Position numbers and translations under genes: made by a program. A stretch of 64,000 nucleotides of DNA from Clostridia bacterium (GTDB taxonomy: Bacteria; Bacillota; Clostridia; TANB77; CAG-508). The notes under the pieces are model-generated. The model did not search any database. It had not been told where the DNA came from and saw nothing but the letters and a program-made list of their open reading frames with translations. The stretch is taken from positions 354,748-418,747 of the forward strand of contig JAFWHH010000008.1 of assembly GCA_017512025.1 (NCBI GenBank), given 5' to 3'. Positions 17,515 to 25,031 of this stretch are shown here, piece by piece (within the stretch, counting starts at the first letter, position 1; each line of letters opens with the position of its first letter).

Positions 17515-17585
17515 GTATAAAATCTATATTTTTTATGTCTTCTGTAATTTTGTTATAATTTCTTTTTTGCATAAAAAATGACCGA

Positions 17586-17613
17586 GGGGACCAGCGCATA
17601 CACGCTGGCCCCC
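17586..17613 (-). terminator. GC-rich terminator of paralogue A
   Basis: On the minus strand GGGGGCCAGCG/CGCTGGTCCCC encloses the loop TGTATG, and TCGGTCATTTTTT follows. It lies 36 bases after the stop of 17650-18336. The GC-rich stem is unlike the AT-rich terminators of the surrounding genes. Confidence 0.75.
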
Positions 17614-17649
17614 TGGCCTCCCCTCTCTATATCCCCCGTAACTGTCAGA

Positions 17650-18336
17650 TTAGCTGAGCGGGCTCTCGTACTTGGCCTTCAGCTTGTTGACCTCACGTTC
17701 TGCATTGGTGGCACGCTGACGCATGTCCACCAGCGCAGCTTCGAGTTCATCAACTCTTTCCTCCAGTTCAGCATTCTCTGCCTTCAGCTTCTTAACCTCA
17801 GGGTTTTCGAGGCTTTCAGGCTTCTCCAGTCTGACATCAGGAACCGGAATAGTCTCAGTGGCGGGCTTCTTCTTTTTCTTTGCCTTCTTGCCCTTATCAG
17901 GCTTATCAGCAGTGAAGAAGTTCACAATGCGGTCCATGACGGACACCGGCTCATCGCCGTCGCCATCTTCGTCATCACTGACGGGACCACGTGTGGGGGC
18001 GTCGTTGGCCTTGAGAATCTCTCTGGCCTTCTCGACGTTACCCTTGCCCTCGGTCACATAGCAATCCTTGGACAGGACCTCAACGGTAGCGATAAACGCC
18101 ATCACAATGTCACCGTCCACGATGCTGTTCAGCGCAGCTTCGATCTCCTTCTCCGGCAGGCCTGCGGCCACCTGAAAGATGTAATCGATGCTCGGGGCAA
18201 CCCATTCCAGTCTCTGCTGGGGGGTAATGCCCATGCTGTCAGCCGGTTCCTTGGAGAACTTGCCGCTTTCAACAGCGGTGATGCTCTCCTGCTTCAGGGT
18301 CTCAAGTCGGGTCTTTGCCATATCCAGTGTTTTCAT
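17650..18336 (-). CDS. Unknown protein, paralogue A of a tandem three-gene family (C-terminal coiled coil)
   Basis: 228 residues; I do not recognise the family. Residues 1-110 form the domain shared with the next two genes: a GITPQQRLEWVAPSIDYI segment at about 36-53 and an LSKDCYVTEGKGN segment at about 88-100. Residues 110-175 are acidic then Lys-rich low complexity (DDEDGDGDEP; KGKKAKKKKK), and 175-225 form a heptad-rich coiled coil. There is no signal peptide or membrane helix, so it is cytosolic. DNA composition is much richer in GC than the neighbours, and codon use differs. It has its own strong promoter (18412-18440), an AAGGAGG site before the ATG, and its own GC-rich terminator. A scaffold or nucleic-acid-binding role is possible from the Lys-rich and coiled-coil parts but not shown. 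Confidence 0.8.
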   Translation of the reverse strand: MKTLDMAKTRLETLKQESITAVESGKFSKEPADSMGITPQQRLEWVAPSIDYIFQVAAGLPEKEIEAALNSIVDGDIVMAFIATVEVLSKDCYVTEGKGNVEKAREILKANDAPTRGPVSDDEDGDGDEPVSVMDRIVNFFTADKPDKGKKAKKKKKPATETIPVPDVRLEKPESLENPEVKKLKAENAELEERVDELEAALVDMRQRATNAEREVNKLKAKYESPLS

Positions 18337-18411
18337 GATGATTCCTCCTTAATGGTTTGTAATGTGGATGGATGGCTTCAACTTCGAGCACTTGGCTCTC
18401 GGTCACCTTAT

Positions 18412-18440
18412 ATTGTATACCATTTTATGTAAAATGTCAA
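18412..18440 (-). promoter_or_regulatory. Promoter of paralogue A with palindrome in the spacer
   Basis: A consensus -35 TTGACA (18440-18435), a 17-base spacer and -10 TACAAT (18417-18412). The spacer holds the inverted repeat ATTTTAcaTAAAAT, the usual place for a repressor operator. A short hairpin (GAGC-CAAGT-GCTC) lies near the predicted start of the transcript. Confidence 0.8.
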
Positions 18441-18447
18441 ATAAAAA

Positions 18448-18481
18448 CAAAGGAACCTGCGTATACACGCAAGTTCCTTTG
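18448..18481 (-). terminator. Terminator of paralogue B abutting the promoter of paralogue A
   Basis: On the minus strand CAAAGGAACTTGCGT/ACGCAGGTTCCTTTG has one unpaired base per arm and is followed by a TTTTTATTTG run that flows straight into the -35 box of the paralogue A promoter. Confidence 0.85.
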
Positions 18482-18501
18482 CCCCTCTCTTGATTCCCGT
18501 A

Positions 18502-19134
18502 TTATGCATCAACACCGCACGCCTTCAGCGTAGCTTTGAGTTCTTCGACTTTCGCCTCAGCATCCTCAGCACGCTTTTTGGTAAGTGCCAGTGCAACCGT
18601 CAGCTCCTCACACGAAGCATTCGGATTCTTGAGCACCTTTTCCGGATCCACATCCTCTGCACGCTTCTTACCAAACTTCTTTTTCAAGAAGCCGGCAGCT
18701 TGGCTAAGCAGTGACTGTTTTTCTCCTTCTTCGGGAACTACGCCGCTCTTTTCAATCGGTACAGGTTCAGCATCCGAGAGCTCACCACGTGCATATTTGG
18801 TCATCACGTCATATGCCATAGTGATGTTGTAACGACCTTCTTCCACGTACGGATCACCCGAAAGCTCCTGCACGATTGCGATGTAATCGAACGCAAGCGT
18901 TCTCAAATCATCATAAGAGTGCAAACTCAGCTTACCCTCAACTTCTTCTGCATCCAGGGTGCCAGCGACACCGATGATGTATTCGATGGAGGGCAGTGTC
19001 CACTCGAGACGCTGCTGAGGAGTAACACCCTCATTGTCGGCGCTGAATTCGGCGTACTTACCGCTGTCAATGTGCAGCTGTACTTCCTCCTTCAGTTTTC
19101 TAAGATAGACTTCAGCTCTTTCCATTCTTTTCAT
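18502..19134 (-). CDS. Unknown protein, paralogue B of the three-gene family
   Basis: 210 residues, clearly related to paralogue A: GVTPQQRLEWTLPSIEYI at about 36-53 and LSGDPYVEEGRYNI at about 92-105, with a similar spacing and an N-terminal amphipathic helix. The C-terminal part (about 120-210) differs: a KSGVVPEEGEKQSLL linker, a basic KKKFGKKR segment, and a coiled coil (TKKRAEDAEAKVEELKATLKA). No signal peptide, membrane helix or catalytic motif is seen. GC-rich DNA, own promoter at 19208-19236, own terminator at 18448-18481, and AAGGAGG before the ATG. Confidence 0.8.
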   Translation of the reverse strand: MKRMERAEVYLRKLKEEVQLHIDSGKYAEFSADNEGVTPQQRLEWTLPSIEYIIGVAGTLDAEEVEGKLSLHSYDDLRTLAFDYIAIVQELSGDPYVEEGRYNITMAYDVMTKYARGELSDAEPVPIEKSGVVPEEGEKQSLLSQAAGFLKKKFGKKRAEDVDPEKVLKNPNASCEELTVALALTKKRAEDAEAKVEELKATLKACGVDA

Positions 19135-19207
19135 GTTGATTCCTCCTTATCAGTATGAATGGTTTATGGGCTTCTAACCTCGAGCACTTGGCTCTTAGTC
19201 ACCTTTA

Positions 19208-19236
19208 ATTGTATACCTTTTTATGTAAATTGTCAA
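19208..19236 (-). promoter_or_regulatory. Promoter of paralogue B
   Basis: A -35 TTGACA (19236-19231), 17-base spacer and -10 TACAAT (19213-19208). Spacer and leader are nearly the same as for paralogue A, including GGTGAC and AAGAGCCAAGTGCTCGA; one arm of the spacer palindrome is degenerate. Confidence 0.8.
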
Positions 19237-19262
19237 TTTGACGTACGCTCTGTAGAGTTGAA

Positions 19263-19288
19263 GAGATCAGTGGTTTCCCACTGATCTC
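19263..19288 (-). terminator. Stem-loop spanning the stop codon of paralogue C
   Basis: A perfect 11-bp stem GAGATCAGTGG/CCACTGATCTC has a GAAA tetraloop on the minus strand, and the TGA stop of the 19267-19788 gene lies inside it. Only TTCAACTCT follows, so it may protect the RNA 3' end rather than terminate strongly. Confidence 0.5.
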
Positions 19289-19788
19289 CAGTTCCGTTCG
19301 ACCCAAGGCGCTATCTGGTTCAGCAACATCGTAAGACGAATTGCCTCCTTCTTCGCTGACTGGTATCTGCTTTCGTACTGCTGTATCTTTCTGCCAAGAA
19401 TCATTGATTTGACAGTTTGATAGTAGCACTCATTCATGACACCACCCGGGGATTCATCATCCTCACCAGCATAGGACTGCTCGAACATGGCAAGAACGGT
19501 AAGCACCCACCTAATATTGAAGATTCCCTCCGCAATATAGGGGTCACCACTGATAGCCTCGATATTGTGACATGTCTTCAGCATCATCTGGTTTTTATTA
19601 CCAAGACGATCCTCGACGCTGTATCCGATTCCGATAATGTAACTTATGGAATCGATTCCCCACTGCATACGTGTTTCAGGAGTAATCCCGAACTCATCTG
19701 CAGGAAGATCAGCAAATGTCCCCATACCAAGTTCATCGATGATGAACAACCTCAGTGCTTCCATTCTCTGAATAAACCGTGCATTCAT
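19267..19788 (-). CDS. Unknown protein, paralogue C of the three-gene family
   Basis: 173 residues, the most diverged member: GITPETRMQWGIDSISYI at about 34-51 and ISGDPYIAEGIFNI at about 80-93 match paralogues A and B, with the same order and spacing. The C-terminal region (about 110-173) is shorter, with a helical segment (YESRYQSAKKEAIRLTMLL) instead of a long coiled coil, and lacks the acidic and Lys-rich linkers. Its base composition lies between the island and the host. Own promoter at 19862-19890 and an RBS GGAGGAGGT. The function is unknown. Confidence 0.78.
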   Translation of the reverse strand: MNARFIQRMEALRLFIIDELGMGTFADLPADEFGITPETRMQWGIDSISYIIGIGYSVEDRLGNKNQMMLKTCHNIEAISGDPYIAEGIFNIRWVLTVLAMFEQSYAGEDDESPGGVMNECYYQTVKSMILGRKIQQYESRYQSAKKEAIRLTMLLNQIAPWVERNWRSVGNH

Positions 19789-19861
19789 ATCTCATACCTC
19801 CTCCAGTAATTATAGTTTGTGATGAATGCATTTGAAGCTCTCGGCTTCATGGTCATATTAT

Positions 19862-19890
19862 ATTTTACACCATTTTATGTAAAATTTCAA
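19862..19890 (-). promoter_or_regulatory. Promoter of paralogue C with palindrome in the spacer
   Basis: A -35 TTGAAA (19890-19885), 17-base spacer with the same ATTTTAcaTAAAAT palindrome as paralogue A, and a -10 TAAAAT (19867-19862). The leader carries a hairpin TGAAGC-CGAGA-GCTTCA in the same position as in A and B, with different bases. Confidence 0.72.
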
Positions 19891-20036
19891 CCAATCTTCC
19901 CTTTTCTTTCCAATTATGATATAGTACGAAGTACATTTTCTTATTTATTTAATATATTATATAAATACCAAAAATTACTCGTTTATTTTTTTATTTTTAC
20001 ATTGTATAATATATTAAAAGACATCTGGAGGCGCCT

Positions 20037-20660
20037 ATGAAATTTGAAAAACTTAATGAAAATAAAATAAGAATAGTATTAAATACTCAAGATTTAGTAG
20101 ATAAAAATATAGATTTTAATTCTTTTATGTCTAACTCTATTGAGACTCAAGGGTTATTCCTTGATATGTTAGAAGAAGCTGAAGAAAAAGTTGGATTTAT
20201 TACAAGAGATTATAAGATTAAAATAGAAGCATTAGCTATGGATAGTGGTGACTTTGTTATTATCGTTACCAGATTTAATGAAGAGCAAAAATGTCCTACT
20301 GCTAGACCAAGAAGAGTTACCGCTAAAAGAAAATCAACCATGCCAAGCTCTGACTATTTGATTTATTCATTTAATTCATTTGACGATGTATGTAACTTTT
20401 CAAGTTATCTTGCTGATTTTGATGGATGTATGAGTATCGCTAAATCAGCTATACTTTATGATTATAATTCTAAATATTATCTATCATTTTCTAAGATAAA
20501 TACTGAACATCCACGTATAAAGAATTTTTATGCACTTGTTACAGAATTTGGTACTTATATAAATAATCCAGATTTATTCATCCATAAACTAACAGAGCGT
20601 GGAAAAATTGTTATAAAAAATAATGCAATTAAAACATGTGCTACATATTTTTCAAAATAA
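20037..20660 (+). CDS. mecA: Adaptor protein MecA
   Basis: 207 residues, close to the usual 220. The N-terminal substrate-binding domain starts as in other MecA proteins (MKFEKLNENKIRIVLNTQDL) and has the EKVGFITRDYKIKIEA region. A variable linker (about 90-110) is followed by a C-terminal ClpC-binding domain with SFDDVCNFS and KYYLSF. MecA delivers proteins such as the competence regulator ComK to the ClpCP protease in Bacillus; here the client is unknown. The RBS GGAGG is five bases before the ATG. Single gene, ended by the hairpin at 20665-20695. Confidence 0.93.
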   Translation: MKFEKLNENKIRIVLNTQDLVDKNIDFNSFMSNSIETQGLFLDMLEEAEEKVGFITRDYKIKIEALAMDSGDFVIIVTRFNEEQKCPTARPRRVTAKRKSTMPSSDYLIYSFNSFDDVCNFSSYLADFDGCMSIAKSAILYDYNSKYYLSFSKINTEHPRIKNFYALVTEFGTYINNPDLFIHKLTERGKIVIKNNAIKTCATYFSK

Positions 20661-20664
20661 TTCA

Positions 20665-20695
20665 AAAAGAACAATTGCTTTGCAATTGTTCTTTT
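20665..20695. terminator. Bidirectional terminator between mecA and the M23 gene
   Basis: AAAAGAACAATTGC/GCAATTGTTCTTTT with a TTT loop lies between the convergent genes. Confidence 0.9.
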
Positions 20696-20711
20696 CTATC
20701 TTTTATTTATT

Positions 20712-21686
20712 TTATCTACCTTGGAATAAATATTTTTGTGGGTTTTGAGCAACACCATTTATTCTTATTTCAAAGTGACAATGTGGTCCAGTTGAGATAC
20801 CTGTTGATCCCATCGCTGCTATTGGCTCTCCTTGCTCTATATATTGTCCTTCTGTTACATAGAAGCTACTGTTATGTCCATAGTATGTTTGGATACCATT
20901 TCCATGAGAGATAATAACTAAGTTACCGTATCCTCCACTATAATGTGCACATGTAACTGTTCCAGATGCAGCTGCTCTTATGGTTGTTCCCCATGAGTTT
21001 GCTATATCTAAACCTTTGTGATTATCTCTAGCACGTATACCAAATCTAGAAGTAATAATTCCATTTACTGGCTCTATCATGTCTATTCCTAAACTATCAA
21101 CATATTGTGATGTAAGTGTTCCTCCTGATGTTTGAATAACCTTTTTCTTTTCATATAAACCTTCAACACATTCATCTATAGCAGTAAATGTTTCTAATTT
21201 GGTATCATATCTTTCTGCTATCTTTATTTTATCAATATTCTTACTATCTTTTTCTTTTAATTGATTAACAACTTCTTCAGCGTCTGAGTATTTTGCTAAA
21301 TAATATTTATCATTATCATCTAGCTGTACAGCAAAGTATTTGTAATATGTTATACCTGCTGAAGCAATTGCATTATATATTTCGTCGTCTGTTGTCTCTA
21401 TATTTCTTTTTAAGAAAGTTAAACTATATACTGGCATTGCATCCATATCTACATATGCAATACTAGAGCTTGTTGAATTACCAGTCGCTATGTATGTATT
21501 AATTCTTTCTTGCATTTTTGATTTGCTACTACAGTACCCTAAAAACTCACCATTATATGTAACAATATAAGCTGGTTTATAAAAAGCACCTAAAATAGCA
21601 ATAATAAGTAGAACTGCAATACTTCCCCATATAAAAGCTCTAAGAGAATGCCTAATATTGACAACTGCTTTTTTTACCGTTCTAAT
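20712..21686 (-). CDS. Membrane-anchored M23 peptidase (LytM-type), probable ATT start
   Basis: 324 residues if begun at the ATT at 21686. The first in-frame ATG is at 21515, but the frame stays open upstream and encodes a basic segment and a transmembrane helix (AFIWGSIAVLLIIAILGAF) expected for this protein type. No ATG, GTG or TTG exists in that extension; the ATT lies seven bases after GGTG and three bases past the stop of the preceding gene. The C-terminal M23 domain has the zinc ligands in HKGLD and HCHFE and the HGNGIQTYYGHN segment. It should cut peptidoglycan cross-bridges or act as a divisome regulator. The middle region (about 60-190) is an unassigned extracytoplasmic domain. Confidence 0.88.
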   Translation of the reverse strand: MRTVKKAVVNIRHSLRAFIWGSIAVLLIIAILGAFYKPAYIVTYNGEFLGYCSSKSKMQERINTYIATGNSTSSSIAYVDMDAMPVYSLTFLKRNIETTDDEIYNAIASAGITYYKYFAVQLDDNDKYYLAKYSDAEEVVNQLKEKDSKNIDKIKIAERYDTKLETFTAIDECVEGLYEKKKVIQTSGGTLTSQYVDSLGIDMIEPVNGIITSRFGIRARDNHKGLDIANSWGTTIRAAASGTVTCAHYSGGYGNLVIISHGNGIQTYYGHNSSFYVTEGQYIEQGEPIAAMGSTGISTGPHCHFEIRINGVAQNPQKYLFQGR

Positions 21687-21688
21687 TG

Positions 21689-22162
21689 TTATTCACCTCT
21701 TCTTTTTAAATCATCGTATACAATCTTATTCATGTAACTTGAATATTCGTCTATGTTATCTCTTACTTTTGTAGCACTGATTGGAACGTATTCTCTCTTA
21801 AAGTCTACCGTTCTATTTTCTACATTTAAATCTCTGGCTACAAATTTACCATATTCTTCACTAGAATAAAAGTGTGTACCTTTAACATCCCCAATTACCT
21901 TTTTCAAATAATCTGTTTGAATCTTTACGCTCTCCTCATCCATTCCATATTGACTTGGTGGATTCTTAGCGATTATTACATTCACATTTGGATATAATTT
22001 CTTAATCCAGTCTGCTCTTTGCTCTGCTGGAATATCAATTACATCTGTTTCGTATACTACGACGTATACTTCATCCATTTCTTTGATTGCGGTTTCAATT
22101 AGATATTGGTGACCCTTGTGTAGAGGTGCAAATTTTCCAATTGTAAATCCAATTTTACTCAC
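21689..22162 (-). CDS. NadR-like nicotinamide-nucleotide adenylyltransferase domain protein
   Basis: 157 residues. A cytidylyltransferase-fold enzyme of the NMN adenylyltransferase (NadR) branch: TIGKFAPLHKGHQYLIETA at about 7-25 contains the HKGH (HxGH) nucleotide-binding motif, and ISATKVRDN near residue 128 is the ISSTKIR-like motif. It would adenylate nicotinamide mononucleotide to NAD, or a related substrate; the kinase domain of NadR is absent. It lies upstream of and coupled to the M23 gene, which overlaps its 3' ribosome region. Confidence 0.85.
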   Translation of the reverse strand: MSKIGFTIGKFAPLHKGHQYLIETAIKEMDEVYVVVYETDVIDIPAEQRADWIKKLYPNVNVIIAKNPPSQYGMDEESVKIQTDYLKKVIGDVKGTHFYSSEEYGKFVARDLNVENRTVDFKREYVPISATKVRDNIDEYSSYMNKIVYDDLKRRGE

Positions 22163-22200
22163 ATCAAATCATCCTTTCAAAACTTGCTCTATTATATCAA

Positions 22201-22232
22201 AAAAAAAGGATTCTTTCAAGAATCCCTTTTTT
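22201..22232 (-). terminator. Intrinsic terminator after ddl
   Basis: AAAAAGGATTCTT/AAGAATCCCTTTT with a two-base loop lies about 20 bases after the ddl stop, followed by T-rich sequence on the minus strand. Confidence 0.85.
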
Positions 22233-22249
22233 TATGACATTTTATTCTA

Positions 22250-23461
22250 TTATTTTCCCAATTTACCTTTTGTTCCACCGAATCCATTTTCATATCCAGC
22301 TAAGATATTGCTATCAAATGAGAATGTCATATTCTTTTCTTCTCTTTGTCTCTTTAATGCTAAGTTTATAAGCTTATCTAATAAATCAACATATTTTAAG
22401 TTTGTAGCTTTCCATAAGTGGAATGATAATGATCCCGGTATTGTGTTTATTTCATTTACGAATACTTCGTTAGAATCTTGGTCTATTATATAGTCAATTC
22501 TAACTACTCCAGAGCATCCTAATACTTTAAATGTTTTCTTACTTAATTCTTGTATTTTTGCTCTTGTCTCTGCTGGTATATCAGCTGGTAATTTTAGAAC
22601 ACCGGCGTTCATTGATCTTTCATTCTCGCCTTTTGTTCCCCCCATCTTCTTTCCACCAGAAATATATTTATCGTTGAAGCTTAAGATTTCATCTGTCTTT
22701 ATTGGCTCTTCACATTCAGAAGCTTCACACTCTTCGTAATCACCAACTACTGAACAGTTAACTTCTTTTAAGTTCATAACCGCTCTTTCAACTAATACTT
22801 TCTTAGCATATCCAAATGCATCAGCAACAGCTTCTTCTAGAGCTCTTCTGTCTTTAGCTATTTTAATACCAACGCTTGATCCTAAGTTAACTGGTTTAAC
22901 AATAACTGGATATGGAATGTTCTCTTCAACAACTTTTGTAATGTTTTCTGGATTTTCATTATATTGATCCATTGTAAAACATTTACAATCTAGAACTGGA
23001 ATATCATTTTCTTTTAATAAACATTTGAATATATATTTATCCATACCTACTGCTGATGAAACAACATCACATCCAACATATGGTAAGTTAAACATTTTTA
23101 AGAATCCTTGTAATGTACCATCTTCTACGTTAGTACCATGTACTATTGGGAATGCTACATCTATATAATCATATACTGCATTCTCAAACATTTTCTTCTC
23201 ACATTTAATAAGAGCTACTTTATCATCCTTTGGAGCTAATGTAACTTGTGTACTATTAGCAATTAGACTATTTATATCTTTATAATTTCTAATATCTCCT
23301 ATTAAATCTCCAACATACATTTTATTTTGTTTTGTTATATAAATTGGAATAATATCATATTTTTCCTTATCCATGTTTTCTGTTGCTTGGATAGCTGTAA
23401 TAATTGAAACTTCGTGTTCAACACTATTACCACCAAAAAATACACCTAATTTAATCTTCAT
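22250..23461 (-). CDS. ddl: D-alanine--D-alanine ligase
   Basis: 403 residues, longer than the usual 310-370. ATP-grasp ligase: the N-terminal GVFFGGNSVEHEVSI, the ATP-binding VKPVNLGSSVGIKI loop (about 190-203), and EINTIPGSLSFHLW near residue 340 with Mg2+ ligands. It joins two D-alanines (or D-Ala with another D-residue or hydroxy acid) for peptidoglycan precursors; the sequence does not settle the acceptor. Oddities are a CxxxE-rich insertion (YEECEASECEEPI) and a C-terminal tail of about 35 residues (FSFDSNILAGYENGFGG) past the family end. Last gene of the operon with MurF and the hydrolase, 31 bases after MurF, RBS AGGAGG. Confidence 0.93.
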   Translation of the reverse strand: MKIKLGVFFGGNSVEHEVSIITAIQATENMDKEKYDIIPIYITKQNKMYVGDLIGDIRNYKDINSLIANSTQVTLAPKDDKVALIKCEKKMFENAVYDYIDVAFPIVHGTNVEDGTLQGFLKMFNLPYVGCDVVSSAVGMDKYIFKCLLKENDIPVLDCKCFTMDQYNENPENITKVVEENIPYPVIVKPVNLGSSVGIKIAKDRRALEEAVADAFGYAKKVLVERAVMNLKEVNCSVVGDYEECEASECEEPIKTDEILSFNDKYISGGKKMGGTKGENERSMNAGVLKLPADIPAETRAKIQELSKKTFKVLGCSGVVRIDYIIDQDSNEVFVNEINTIPGSLSFHLWKATNLKYVDLLDKLINLALKRQREEKNMTFSFDSNILAGYENGFGGTKGKLGK

Positions 23462-23492
23462 AATAAATCCTCCTAAAAATTATTTCTATATT

Positions 23493-25031
23493 TTACTTAT
23501 AGTTATCTGGTAAATCATTTTCTAATAAAACTGTTATCTTATCTTGTATACCAAGTGTCATTATCTTTTGCATTGCTTCTTGTGGACTACTTACCACAAA
23601 TAATTTTGATTCATCAAATCCTTTTGATCTAATACCTTCTTCAACTTTCTTAGAATGCTCTCCAACCATAAATGCATAATCACATACAGTTGTTATATAC
23701 TCTCCAAATTCAAAGTTGTATTGATTCTCTTTATCTCCTAGCTCTATTAATCCTGGAGTAACAATTATCTTTGTTCCTTCAAATTCTCCTAATGTATCAA
23801 TAGCAGATTTTGAACTAACTGGATTTGAATTATATGCATCATCGATTACATTGATGTTTCCTCTATTTATTAATTGTAATCTATGATCAACATTCTTTAT
23901 TTCTCTAACTCTTGGTATCATGCTTTCCATTTTAACACCAAGTTTATTTGCTACAGCTATCGCAGCCATAATATTTACTACATTGTATCTTCCAATTGCT
24001 TTTGTTGTATATTCTATTTCTTTACCATTTTCATCTTTTACTTTGAAAGAAACACCTTTTTCTGATGAATGTAAGTCATATCCGTTGAAATCTAACTCTT
24101 CATTGTTTACACCATATTTAACAACATCCATATCTAAATTTTGCTCTTTTAAATATTGGTTATCACAGTTTAAGAATACGGTTCCACCTTGCTCTTTTAC
24201 ACTATCTGCAAGCTCTAACTTTGTCTTTATAACATTTTCAATTGACTTAAAGCTCTCTAAATGTTGAGGTCCAATTGAAGTTACAACTCCATACTTAGGA
24301 TGTACTATATCGCATATTTCCTTTATATCATTTAGTTTAGTAGCGCCCATTTCACATACAAATATTTGATGTGTTGATTTTAGATTTTCTCTAATTGTCT
24401 TAACTACACCCATTGTTGTATTGTAGTTAAGTGGTGTTACTAATACTTCATATTTAGATGATAATGTCTTTGCTAAAAAATTCTTAACACTTGTTTTTCC
24501 ATAACTTCCAGTTACACCAATTACTGTTAAATTTGGGCAACTATTTAATATTTTTTTAGCATCATTTATATATCTTTTTCTTCCTAATGCTTCTATTGGT
24601 GAGTTAATTACATTTGCTATCATTGCTATAAATATAGCTAGAATATTGATTATTTCTAATTTTATTAATGAGAATTTTGTTATACCACATATTAATAATA
24701 TTACAAGATTAATTATTAATTCTGTTGCAAACATTCTCTTAACTCTACTTGTTAACTTAAGAGGAATTTTGCTCTTTCCTTTTGGTAAGTTATAAATTAT
24801 TGATATAACTAAAATAATAGCTCCAATTATTTTTGCCCATGCCATATCTATTTGTATAAATACTATTGATGAAATTATTAATAATAATTGCATAAGTACT
24901 GTACTTTTATTCTTACTCATCCAATGCATATTTTTCTTAAAGAAGTATGAATTCAATTGAAACATATGCATATGGAATCTTAATAGTAGTAACGCATTTA
25001 TTACAAATAAAACTATTAATATAATATTCAT
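23493..25031 (-). CDS. murF: MurF-like Mur ligase with membrane-embedded N-terminus
   Basis: 512 residues. Residues 1-150 hold about five hydrophobic helices (around 3-19, 44-62, 66-81, 104-118 and 122-142) in place of the soluble N-terminal substrate domain of normal MurF. From about 155 on the Mur ligase catalytic core follows, with a P-loop GVTGSYGKTSVKN (172-184) and the carbamylated-lysine region (HLESFKSIENVI). By family it should add D-Ala-D-Ala to UDP-MurNAc-tripeptide, fitting the ddl gene 31 bases downstream. The ATG overlaps the stop of the hydrolase gene (TAATG), so translation is coupled. The unusual N-terminus makes the exact substrate less certain. Confidence 0.85.
   Translation of the reverse strand: MNIILIVLFVINALLLLRFHMHMFQLNSYFFKKNMHWMSKNKSTVLMQLLLIISSIVFIQIDMAWAKIIGAIILVISIIYNLPKGKSKIPLKLTSRVKRMFATELIINLVILLICGITKFSLIKLEIINILAIFIAMIANVINSPIEALGRKRYINDAKKILNSCPNLTVIGVTGSYGKTSVKNFLAKTLSSKYEVLVTPLNYNTTMGVVKTIRENLKSTHQIFVCEMGATKLNDIKEICDIVHPKYGVVTSIGPQHLESFKSIENVIKTKLELADSVKEQGGTVFLNCDNQYLKEQNLDMDVVKYGVNNEELDFNGYDLHSSEKGVSFKVKDENGKEIEYTTKAIGRYNVVNIMAAIAVANKLGVKMESMIPRVREIKNVDHRLQLINRGNINVIDDAYNSNPVSSKSAIDTLGEFEGTKIIVTPGLIELGDKENQYNFEFGEYITTVCDYAFMVGEHSKKVEEGIRSKGFDESKLFVVSSPQEAMQKIMTLGIQDKITVLLENDLPDNYK

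Noticed and set aside
17578..18432. Long plus-strand open frame (284 codons) opposite paralogue A
   Set aside because: The minus frame has a consensus promoter, an RBS, a terminator and clear protein similarity to two neighbours on the same strand. The plus frame has none of these and arises from GC-rich codon bias.
19205..19429. 74-codon minus-strand frame overlapping paralogue C end
   Set aside because: It lies in another frame of the paralogue C gene and crosses the promoter of paralogue B; no RBS.
17389..19910. tRNA-Lys as attachment site of a mobile island carrying the paralogues
   Set aside because: The GC-rich genes lie on the 5' side of the tRNA, no integrase is present and no repeat of the tRNA 3' end was seen beyond them.
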